Positions 1 to 6,024 of a stretch of 7,061 bases of DNA are shown piece by piece. The translations under genes and the position numbers were made by a program. The notes beneath the pieces are model-generated. The model saw only the letters and a program-made list of their open reading frames with translations, ran no database searches and was not told the DNA's origin. This stretch comes from Halieaceae bacterium (GTDB taxonomy: Bacteria > Pseudomonadota > Gammaproteobacteria > Pseudomonadales > Halieaceae), in NCBI GenBank assembly GCA_009886815.1, contig QXYP01000011.1, positions 2,334 to 9,394 of the forward strand, given 5' to 3'. Positions within the stretch are counted from its first letter, which is position 1. Each line of letters starts with the position of its first letter.

Positions 1-1128
1 CCGGGGCAAATCGCCAGTTTTATTGCGCCTGCCGATCACGCCTGGTCTGAAACCGCGGCGGCGCCTCCACCAATGACAAAACCCTCGGTACCTTGTGTCA
101 CCGATGAGGCGATTGCTAAGACCGCCCAAGCATTGCGCCAAGGTGATGTGAGCGCCCTATTTCTAGGAGGACGAGCCCTGCGAGCTGATGCTTTGTGGCA
201 AGCCGGTAGAATCGCTGCAGCGACGGGTGCCCGTCTGATTAGCGAAACATTTTGTGCGCGCATACAGCGAGGCGCGGGCCGTGTTCCTGTTGAGCGATTA
301 CCGTACTTTGGCGAACAAGCCGCCGAGTTTCTCCAAGATATTAGTACTCTCGTGGTGGTGGGCTCTAAAGCGCCCGTTTCATTTTTTGCCTATCCCAATA
401 AACCCAGTTATCTCCCCGCCGAAACGGCGGACGTCTCAACCCTTGCTGACGTGCGTCATGATGCGCTCGATGCGCTTACCCGCCTGGCCGACGCGCTTGA
501 TGCACCAAAATCTCCAGCAGTACTCCAAACCCAAACCACCCATGCACTAGAAGCCGGCCCAATGAATATGTTGGAGCTGGGTAAAGTCATTGCCAACCAC
601 CTCCCCGAGCACGCGATTGTTTCTGATGAGGGCGCCACCAATGGCATGGGCGCCTTTGCGTACACGGGCTACTCAGCGCCCCATGAATGGTTAATGCTCA
701 CCGGCGGAGCCATCGGCCAAGGACTCCCACTTGCATTGGGAGCGGCGGTGGCCTGTCCTGACCAGAAGGTTATTGCCTTGCAAGCAGACGGGGGAGCCAT
801 GTACACCGTGCAATCGCTGTGGACTATGGTGCGGGAAAATCTGGACGTGACCGTGGTTCTTCTCAACAACAGTTCCTATGCCATTCTCAATATTGAAATG
901 GAACGTGTAGGGGTGACGAATCCCACCGAAAAAGCGCGATCGCTACTTGACTTGAGCAACCCCACAATCGACTGGGTGCAACTCGCTCAAGGTATGGGCA
1001 TGTCGGCTCATCGCGCAGAAACCGTCAGCGATTTTGATCAGCAGTTTGAACATGCCATGCAGCATCGAGGGCCGTGTCTGATCGAAGTTATTCTACCGGG
1101 CTATATGTCATCCATTCCCACCGGGTAA
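1..1128 (+). CDS. TPP-dependent acetolactate synthase-like enzyme, 5' end missing (partial)
   Basis: This is the C-terminal 375 codons of a thiamine-diphosphate enzyme of the acetolactate synthase/benzoylformate decarboxylase superfamily, normally about 510-600 residues long. The frame is open from base 1, and the residues before the first ATG (at 73) read like family sequence (APADHAW), so that ATG is internal and the true start is upstream. Visible parts are the end of the central domain (SFFAYPNKPSYL at about residues 126-137, typical of one ALS-like subgroup) and the C-terminal TPP-binding domain. The cofactor motif reads ADG (262-264), then 24 residues, then NN (289-290), in place of the classical GDG...NN; TAFAYTGY-like and GGAIGQGLP segments precede it. 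The N-terminal PYR domain with the catalytic Glu is outside the window. Family members condense 2-oxo acids or decarboxylate them in the cytoplasm. No ilvN-like small subunit follows, so a role in branched-chain amino-acid synthesis is not shown and the substrate is unknown. The family call is firm; the precise activity is not. Confidence 0.9.
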   Translation, partial: PGQIASFIAPADHAWSETAAAPPPMTKPSVPCVTDEAIAKTAQALRQGDVSALFLGGRALRADALWQAGRIAAATGARLISETFCARIQRGAGRVPVERLPYFGEQAAEFLQDISTLVVVGSKAPVSFFAYPNKPSYLPAETADVSTLADVRHDALDALTRLADALDAPKSPAVLQTQTTHALEAGPMNMLELGKVIANHLPEHAIVSDEGATNGMGAFAYTGYSAPHEWLMLTGGAIGQGLPLALGAAVACPDQKVIALQADGGAMYTVQSLWTMVRENLDVTVVLLNNSSYAILNIEMERVGVTNPTEKARSLLDLSNPTIDWVQLAQGMGMSAHRAETVSDFDQQFEHAMQHRGPCLIEVILPGYMSSIPTG

Positions 1129-1279
1129 CCCCTAAGGACGCGGCATACTTTTAATACCACTCACCCAAAACTGCCTGAAGTCTGTAACGACATAGACGCT
1201 TAAAAAAACGGTAACTGATGGCACTGTTGCGATAGGTAAACGGCACAAAGAGTGCTGCGCGTCACTCAAGTAGGGACGG

Positions 1280-1288
1280 TGGTACTAT
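1280..1288 (+). promoter_or_regulatory. Candidate extended -10 promoter for the efflux operon
   Basis: The string TGGTACTAT carries a TGn extension followed by a TACTAT -10-like hexamer. It lies about 70 bases before the adaptor start, in the 232-base gap after the TPP enzyme. No good -35 hexamer sits 16-18 bases upstream (the bases there read near GCGTCA), so this relies on the extended -10 alone. The gap length and the change of function across it make a separate promoter for the efflux pair plausible. I see no convincing operator palindrome and no intrinsic terminator for the upstream gene in the gap. Confidence 0.25.
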
Positions 1289-1345
1289 GAACCCCTAAAA
1301 ATATGGATCCTGAGGGCGAACCTTTACGTATTCCCGAGGGTCACT

Positions 1346-1351
1346 AGAGGG
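1346..1351 (+). promoter_or_regulatory. Shine-Dalgarno site of the adaptor gene
   Basis: AGAGGG lies nine bases before the ATG at 1361. It supports that start over the next in-frame ATG at 1370, which would be 18 bases away. Confidence 0.6.
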
Positions 1352-1360
1352 TTTCCATTC

Positions 1361-2539
1361 ATGGGTTCCATGATTTCTAACATCACCTTGCAGGCGCGTG
1401 CCAAACGCAGAGGCCGTAGTGCGGCCCGGTTGTGCTTGGCTACCTTGGTCATCGTTGTTTCAGCGGGTTGCAGTGAGCAAGATGCCGACAGCGATAATGG
1501 CGCGCAGGGATTCCGTCAACGCAGCAACGTAACCCATGTCGTCACTCAAGCCATTGTCGAGCAGTCACTCATTGAGACGATCCAAGCGGTGGGCACCGCT
1601 AGAGCCCTTCACAGTGTTGTTTTGTACCCAGAAGCTGCGGGAATCGTGCGCGCGGTGCACCTCAGTGCCAATACCTGGGTCGATGTTGGCGACACATTAC
1701 TGGAACTCGACAATCGCGATGAACGGTTAGCCCTTGAATTAGCCGAGGTACAACTGGCCGACGCAGAGCGACTGGTCCGGCGCTACAAACAGGTCAACCT
1801 TGAAAAGGCCAATCTTGCAGAAAGCCAAATTGATACTGCAATCGCGACAGCCGATACCGCTCGCATCAGCTTGGATCAAGCTCGAGTCGCTCTAGACCGA
1901 CGGTTCATTCGTGCACCCTTTGCCGGCGTTGTCGGCATCACCGAAATAGATTCGGGCGATCGTATCGATTCCAGCACGCAGGTGACCACCCTAGATGACC
2001 GAAGCCAGCTACTGGTGAACTTTGCGGTGCCTGAAGTTTATGTGGGGAAAGTCCTACCGGGCACCTCCGTTGACGTACGGCTGTGGGATGGGGCTGACCA
2101 ACCCCTTTATGGAGAGGTTATTGCTGTTGATTCGCGGATCGATCCCACATCGAGGGCTTTCACCGCACGAGCCGTCATCGATAATGCGTCAGATCAGTAT
2201 CGTCCCGGTATGGCCTTTGAAATTAGCGTTCGTGCAGAACGCGGGGCCTTCAAAGCCGTCCCCGATGTCGCCGTGCAATGGGGGGCCGATGGCGCCTATA
2301 TTTGGACATCGATAGATGGCAAGGCCGTGCGACGGGACGTGCAATTGGTAAAACGACTGGCCGGTGAAATACTGATCGAAGCTGATATTGCTCTGGGCAC
2401 CCGAGTCATCACCGAAGGTGTTCAAGCCGTGCGCGCGGGTGCAACACTCAAAGACCTCAACCCCATCAACAACCCTAAAGAGAGTTCCAGAACAGCCGCC
2501 GAGCTCCGGCCAGATGCGGATGCCCCAAACAATGGGTGA
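1361..2539 (+). CDS. RND efflux periplasmic adaptor (membrane fusion protein, HlyD/AcrA type), lipoprotein
   Basis: This 392-residue protein has the standard length and order of an RND adaptor, the periplasmic link between an inner-membrane RND pump and an outer-membrane channel. A basic n-region (residues 12-23, rich in Arg/Lys) and hydrophobic stretch (24-36) lead to a lipobox-like VSAGC with Cys37, so the mature protein is probably lipid-anchored. The first lipoyl half is at about 75-117 (YPEAAGIVRAV, then VGDTLLELD), the alpha-helical hairpin at about 118-180, and the second lipoyl half begins with the hallmark RAPFAGVVG at 184-192. A beta-barrel follows at about 215-290 (NFAVPE, RPGMAFEISV), then a membrane-proximal domain at about 295-365. 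The 27-residue tail is polar and looks disordered. The stop lies inside the start region of the pump gene, so the two are probably translationally coupled. Lipobox position -3 is Ser rather than Leu/Val/Ile, which is unusual. Substrates cannot be read from the sequence. Confidence 0.95.
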   Translation: MGSMISNITLQARAKRRGRSAARLCLATLVIVVSAGCSEQDADSDNGAQGFRQRSNVTHVVTQAIVEQSLIETIQAVGTARALHSVVLYPEAAGIVRAVHLSANTWVDVGDTLLELDNRDERLALELAEVQLADAERLVRRYKQVNLEKANLAESQIDTAIATADTARISLDQARVALDRRFIRAPFAGVVGITEIDSGDRIDSSTQVTTLDDRSQLLVNFAVPEVYVGKVLPGTSVDVRLWDGADQPLYGEVIAVDSRIDPTSRAFTARAVIDNASDQYRPGMAFEISVRAERGAFKAVPDVAVQWGADGAYIWTSIDGKAVRRDVQLVKRLAGEILIEADIALGTRVITEGVQAVRAGATLKDLNPINNPKESSRTAAELRPDADAPNNG

Positions 2540-5500
2540 TCGATTGGGCGGCGCTTTTGGCGGTGGCCTTCCAGAACTCGGGGTGAAACGCCCGCTGTTG
2601 ACCCTGGTGTTAAATCTCCTCATTGCTATCGCGGGTATCGCGGCACTTATGGCGATTGAAGTGCGCGAGTTACCCGATGTCGACAGGCCATTGGTGACCG
2701 TCAGAGCACAGCTTCCGGGAGCCTCTCCAGAAACAATGGATGCCGAGGTTACGCGGCTACTCGAGGGCGCTGTAGCCCGGGTTACCGGGGTTCAGGAAAT
2801 CAATTCCTCCAGCGAAGAAAACAATACGCGTATCTGGGTGCAGTTTCGTCCCGGAACAAGCGTCGATAAAGCGGCGTCAGATGTGCGAGAAGCGGTGAGT
2901 CGTATTGAGCGCGATCTCCCCGATGCCATTGAGGCCTTATCCGTTTTCAAAGCCGATCAACAAGGGGACGAAATTGTCCGCATCGCAGTAAAAGCTGACA
3001 ACCTCAATGAGGAGGATTTAGCGCGGCGCATTGAGCAAGATATCGTGCCGCGCTTTATATCTCTGCCCGGCGTTGCCGATGTCCCGCTATTTGGGGCTAG
3101 AGAGCGGATCTTGCGCGTTATTCTCGACCCCCTACGGCTGACCAGTTATGGGCTCACAGTAACCGACGTGGCCAATGTGCTTCGGGGTGCGCCGCTAGAC
3201 GTGCCCGCGGGCAGCTTTCGAGCCGGCGAACAGCAGCTGTTAGTGCGCGCCGATGCCGCCGTCACCCGAGAACAAGATATTGAGTCTTTGGTGATACGCG
3301 ACGGCATTCGCGTGGGCGATGTCGCCCGAGTGGCTTTTTCTCCTGCCGATGCCAACAGCATCGTGCGGCTCAACGGGGAACGGGTTGTGGGTATTGGTAT
3401 TGTCAGGCAGGCCGGCTCAAACACGATCGAAATCTCCAATGGGGTGAGATCTGCCCTTGAGGCGATTAATGCGCGGTCGGAAGATCTGACCCTCTCGATC
3501 ATTTCAGATAACGCGGTGTTCATTCGCGGTGCCGTGAAAGAGGTGCTGTTTACACTGTGTATTGCGATTTTAGTGGTCATTGGCACCATCAGGCTGTTTT
3601 CGGGCTCAATGCGACTCACTTTGATCCCCGCAATCGCAATCCCTATCTCGCTTTTGGGCACCATGGCGGCCTGCTGGCTGCTAGGGTTTTCTATTAACAT
3701 TCTTACCCTCCTCGCCCTGGTATTGGCCACAGGCCTCATTGTTGACGACGCCATTGTGGTACTCGAGAGCGTGCAGCGGCGACGCGCCGCAGGGGATCCA
3801 GCAAGCGTTGCGGCGGTTGTAGGAACCCGCCGCGTTTTCTTCGCCGTTATTGCAACCACTGCGGTGCTCGTCGCCGTTTTTATTCCCATTGCCTTTCTAC
3901 CAGGGACAGCCGGCCGCTTGTTTAGGGAATTCGGCTTGCTACTGGCCATTGCCGTTGCGGTCTCTTCCTTTGTGGCCCTGAGCCTGGTGCCAGCCGCCAT
4001 GGCAAAGCTCGCCACGAATAAGCCACAAAAGGGTCGTGCTGATGCCCTAGGCGGCGTGCTGAGTCGATTTTACGATCGCAGCTTGAACCAGGTGCTACGC
4101 TGGCCAATCTTTGCACTGTTAGTGTGTATTGCTGCGGCTAGCGCCGCTGGCACCCTATACTGGCAGCTAGATCGCGAACTACTGCCTACCGAAGACCGAG
4201 GCACACTCAATATATTTTCAAGGGGGCCCGATGGGGTTGGCTTGGCTTATGTTGAGCGCCAAGGCGATCGTTTGGAAAATATTCTAGTGCCCCTTATCGA
4301 TAATGGTGAGATTGAAAGTCTCTACACCGTGATTGGCCGATGGGACCCCAACATCGTTTTTATTAATGCCAGGCTGGTACCCTGGCATCAGCGAGAACGC
4401 TCCCAGCAGGAGATAGCCGCAGAGCTCAAGCCCCTGTTTGCCGACATTCCAGGCATGACCACGCGAATTTTTAGCGGTAATTCACTCAATATTCGCGGCG
4501 CATCCACGGGCGGAATTAGTCTCGCGCTGCTAGGCACCGATTACGACAGCCTGTTTGCAGCAGCCAGAACTTATAGCGATGCTATTCGTGAACAGTTAGA
4601 CAGTGTCAGCAGGCCGCGAGTAAGTTACGACCCCTCGCAACCCCAACTATCGGTGCAGATAGATCGCGAACGCGCCTCTGACCTAAACGTATCATTGGAC
4701 GATGTGGCCCAAACCCTACGGGTTATGGTCGATGGCTTCCGAGTGATTGACCTCAATGTTGATGATCAGACCGTGCCCATTGTGCTGGAAGCCGGCGCGG
4801 ATAAAATCAACGATCCCAGCGACTTGGTTAACTTATATATTCGCACCGCTGGTAACGCGGTCGTCCCCCTGTCTAGCGTGGTGACCCTTACCGAACGCGG
4901 CGTGGCGGGTCAGCTAGACCGACGCGTGCAAAGACGGGCCATTGAAATTGATGTCGAAGTTCAACCGGGTGTTGCGCTGCAAGCGGCTATTGATGACCTT
5001 ATGGCGCTGGCCCAACAGGTGCTGCCAGCAGATATTTCCGTTATTACCCGAGGAGAGGCCGCGGCACTCGATGAGGCAACCCGCGACACTTTAATGAGTT
5101 ATGGCTTCGCGCTGCTTGTCGTATTTCTGGTGCTCATTGCTCAGTTTGAGAGCGTGACATCAGCCGTTGTCATCATGACCATTGTGCCCTTCGGGCTCGC
5201 CGCCGCTATTTTTGCGCTGTTTATGACCGGCACCTCCCTCAACATTTACTCTCAAGTTGGGTTAGTCATGCTAATTGGCTTGATCGCAAAAAACGGCATT
5301 TTACTGGTCGAGTTCGCTGACCAGCTGCGCGATGAGGGGCTCTCCGTGCGGGAAGCGATCGCAGAAGCTGCCCACACCCGATTACGGCCTATCGCCATGA
5401 CACTGGTCTCAACGGTTGTGGGTGCCCTGCCGTTGATCTTAGCGTCTGGGCCTGGCTCTGAGGCCCGCGAAGCCGTGGGTTGGGTGGTTTTTGGCGGACT

Positions 5501-5627
5501 GGGCTTAGCGGCTATTTTTACTCTGTACCTCACACCCGTGGTGTACCTAGGCATTGCACGACTCGCAAAGCCTCGGGGAACCGCAAAAAAGCGTCTGGAA
5601 TCGGAATTGGCGACCTTGGACGGCTAG
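2514..5627 (+). CDS. RND multidrug efflux permease (HAE1/AcrB family)
   Basis: This is an inner-membrane proton-driven RND pump of about 1037 residues, the usual family length. TM1 lies at about 26-47 (KRPLLTLVLNLLIAIAG), followed by VRELPDVDRPLVTV and the first porter/docking loop. TM2-6 lie at roughly 340-500, TM7 starts near 530, the second periplasmic loop follows, and TM8-12 run from about 860 to the end. The proton-relay residues are present: adjacent Asp411-Asp412 in TM4 (GLIVDDAIVVLE, matching Asp407/408 of AcrB) and Lys926 in TM10 (GLIAKNGILLVEF, matching Lys940), so the pump looks functional. The frame stays open back to an ATG at 2388, but the extra 42 residues are only a shadow of the adaptor's C-terminus. 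Realistic starts are ATG 2514, 2520 or 2532; none has a clear SD, and all overlap the adaptor stop at 2537-2539, suggesting coupling. The ATG at 2532 gives an ATGGGTGA overlap and is nearly as likely. No outer-membrane factor gene adjoins. Drug or solvent export is a family inference. Confidence 0.96.
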   Translation: MRMPQTMGDRLGGAFGGGLPELGVKRPLLTLVLNLLIAIAGIAALMAIEVRELPDVDRPLVTVRAQLPGASPETMDAEVTRLLEGAVARVTGVQEINSSSEENNTRIWVQFRPGTSVDKAASDVREAVSRIERDLPDAIEALSVFKADQQGDEIVRIAVKADNLNEEDLARRIEQDIVPRFISLPGVADVPLFGARERILRVILDPLRLTSYGLTVTDVANVLRGAPLDVPAGSFRAGEQQLLVRADAAVTREQDIESLVIRDGIRVGDVARVAFSPADANSIVRLNGERVVGIGIVRQAGSNTIEISNGVRSALEAINARSEDLTLSIISDNAVFIRGAVKEVLFTLCIAILVVIGTIRLFSGSMRLTLIPAIAIPISLLGTMAACWLLGFSINILTLLALVLATGLIVDDAIVVLESVQRRRAAGDPASVAAVVGTRRVFFAVIATTAVLVAVFIPIAFLPGTAGRLFREFGLLLAIAVAVSSFVALSLVPAAMAKLATNKPQKGRADALGGVLSRFYDRSLNQVLRWPIFALLVCIAAASAAGTLYWQLDRELLPTEDRGTLNIFSRGPDGVGLAYVERQGDRLENILVPLIDNGEIESLYTVIGRWDPNIVFINARLVPWHQRERSQQEIAAELKPLFADIPGMTTRIFSGNSLNIRGASTGGISLALLGTDYDSLFAAARTYSDAIREQLDSVSRPRVSYDPSQPQLSVQIDRERASDLNVSLDDVAQTLRVMVDGFRVIDLNVDDQTVPIVLEAGADKINDPSDLVNLYIRTAGNAVVPLSSVVTLTERGVAGQLDRRVQRRAIEIDVEVQPGVALQAAIDDLMALAQQVLPADISVITRGEAAALDEATRDTLMSYGFALLVVFLVLIAQFESVTSAVVIMTIVPFGLAAAIFALFMTGTSLNIYSQVGLVMLIGLIAKNGILLVEFADQLRDEGLSVREAIAEAAHTRLRPIAMTLVSTVVGALPLILASGPGSEAREAVGWVVFGGLGLAAIFTLYLTPVVYLGIARLAKPRGTAKKRLESELATLDG

Positions 5628-5646
5628 TGCTCACAGCAGCGCCACA

Positions 5647-5663
5647 CTCATCTCCGGGATGAG
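5647..5663 (+). other. Small perfect hairpin after the RND gene
   Basis: CTCATC and GATGAG form a six-base perfect stem around a five-base TCCGG loop, 19 bases after the RND stop. No T-run follows, so this is not a normal intrinsic terminator. It could stabilise the 3' end of the efflux mRNA, be part of an element end, or be chance. Confidence 0.3.
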
Positions 5664-5694
5664 ACACGGATGCCGCGCAACAAAACAACGCTCC

Positions 5695-5743
5695 TCGACT
5701 CATAATCGATTGGTCGTAGGTTCAAGTCCTACTGGGCCCACCA
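5695..5743 (+). pseudogene. 3' half of a tRNA gene with CAU anticodon (Met or Ile2); candidate integration-site remnant
   Basis: The sequence follows a tRNA exactly from the anticodon stem to the CCA end. Anticodon stem strands TCGA (5695-5698) and TCGA (5706-5709) enclose the seven-base loop CTCATAA with anticodon CAT. Next come a five-base variable loop (TGGTC), a perfect T-stem GTAGG/CCTAC around the canonical T-loop TTCAAGT, the acceptor 3' strand TGGGCCC, discriminator A and an encoded CCA. The base before 5695 (C5694) fails to pair with T5710, and upstream there is no D-arm (no AGCTCAG-like string) and no GGGCCCA acceptor 5' strand. The gene is therefore broken cleanly at about 5695 and cannot make a tRNA. 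Such 3' fragments are typical of the distal attachment site left by islands that integrate into tRNA genes. Loop and stem sequences resemble gammaproteobacterial tRNA-Met(CAT) and tRNA-Ile2(CAT), and I cannot decide between them. A contig join at a repeated tRNA sequence is the main alternative. Confidence 0.85.
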
Positions 5744-5744
5744 C

Positions 5745-5749
5745 TTTTT
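5745..5749 (+). terminator. T-run directly after the tRNA fragment, possible leftover tRNA terminator
   Basis: Five T residues begin one base after the CCA. The T-arm lies upstream but the acceptor stem cannot form, so termination here is doubtful. The run may be the native end of the tRNA transcript carried along with the fragment, which fits the idea that bases to the right were the original downstream flank. Confidence 0.25.
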
Positions 5750-6024
5750 AAGAGGCGCGGTGCACCTTGAACTGGCCCTGCATCCTCTTTGCGATTATCG
5801 CCGCCAACAACTTTTCAGAGCAGTCAGTGACTACTTTGCGACTTTCTCCAGTTCAGCCGTCACTATCAGCAAGAAAATCTGCTCACAACAGCCAATTTTC
5901 TTCCTATGTCTCAGATCATATTCACTGTTAACGTGCCAGACTGAGTTAATAAGTATCCCATTGCAGTCGCTGCCCCTATACTTGCGCCCTCCTCCTAATT
6001 AGCGTTCCCGGCAACTTTGCTCGC
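5750..6024 (+). other. Non-coding gap before the MATE gene
   Basis: I see no supportable gene in this 275-base stretch on either strand. It looks more AT-rich than the genes; one counted line (5881-5940) is 25 G+C in 60. It holds a perfect eight-base palindrome GGTGCACC (5759-5766) and an 11-base inverted repeat AGTCA-G-TGACT (5822-5832), both short enough to be chance. No integrase remnant could be recognised in its translations. Confidence 0.4.
5977..5982 (+). promoter_or_regulatory. Candidate -10 box of the MATE gene
   Basis: TATACT differs from the sigma-70 -10 consensus TATAAT at one position and lies 42 bases before the MATE start. Bases at the expected -35 position (around 5953-5960) are poor. 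A TTGCAG at 5961-5966 resembles a -35 but is only ten bases away, too close to pair with it. Confidence 0.3.

Noticed and set aside
935..942. GCGATCGC octamers (here and at 5354-5361), like cyanobacterial HIP1
   Set aside because: Two copies in 7 kb inside coding frames are too few to be a HIP1 signature, and the genes look proteobacterial.
1123..1131. GGGTAACCC palindrome over the stop of the TPP enzyme as a terminator
   Set aside because: The central loop would be one base and no T-run follows.
2388..2513. N-terminal extension of the RND pump frame back to ATG 2388
   Set aside because: The 42 extra residues lie entirely inside the adaptor gene, resemble no RND N-terminus, and would be a long overlap. 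The family normally starts a short distance before TM1, matching 2514-2532.
2189..2623. Minus-strand open frame of 144 codons across the adaptor/pump junction
   Set aside because: It is antisense to two well-supported genes and resembles no known protein.
3146..4015. Long open frame on the minus strand (289 codons)
   Set aside because: It lies opposite the conserved RND frame, is rich in Ala, Thr, Arg and Ser as antisense shadows are, and shows no recognisable domain.
5595..5694. A 5' half that would complete the tRNA
   Set aside because: No D-arm, no acceptor strand GGGCCCA and no pairing partner for the top of the anticodon stem could be found, so the tRNA is not intact here.
5554..5751. 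65-codon + strand frame reading through the tRNA fragment
   Set aside because: It overlaps the end of the RND gene in another frame, and its C-terminus is simply the translated tRNA 3' half.
5760..6002. 80-codon + strand frame in the gap before the MATE gene
   Set aside because: There is no SD, no recognisable domain and a low-complexity composition; it needs a non-ATG start. It is more likely non-coding.
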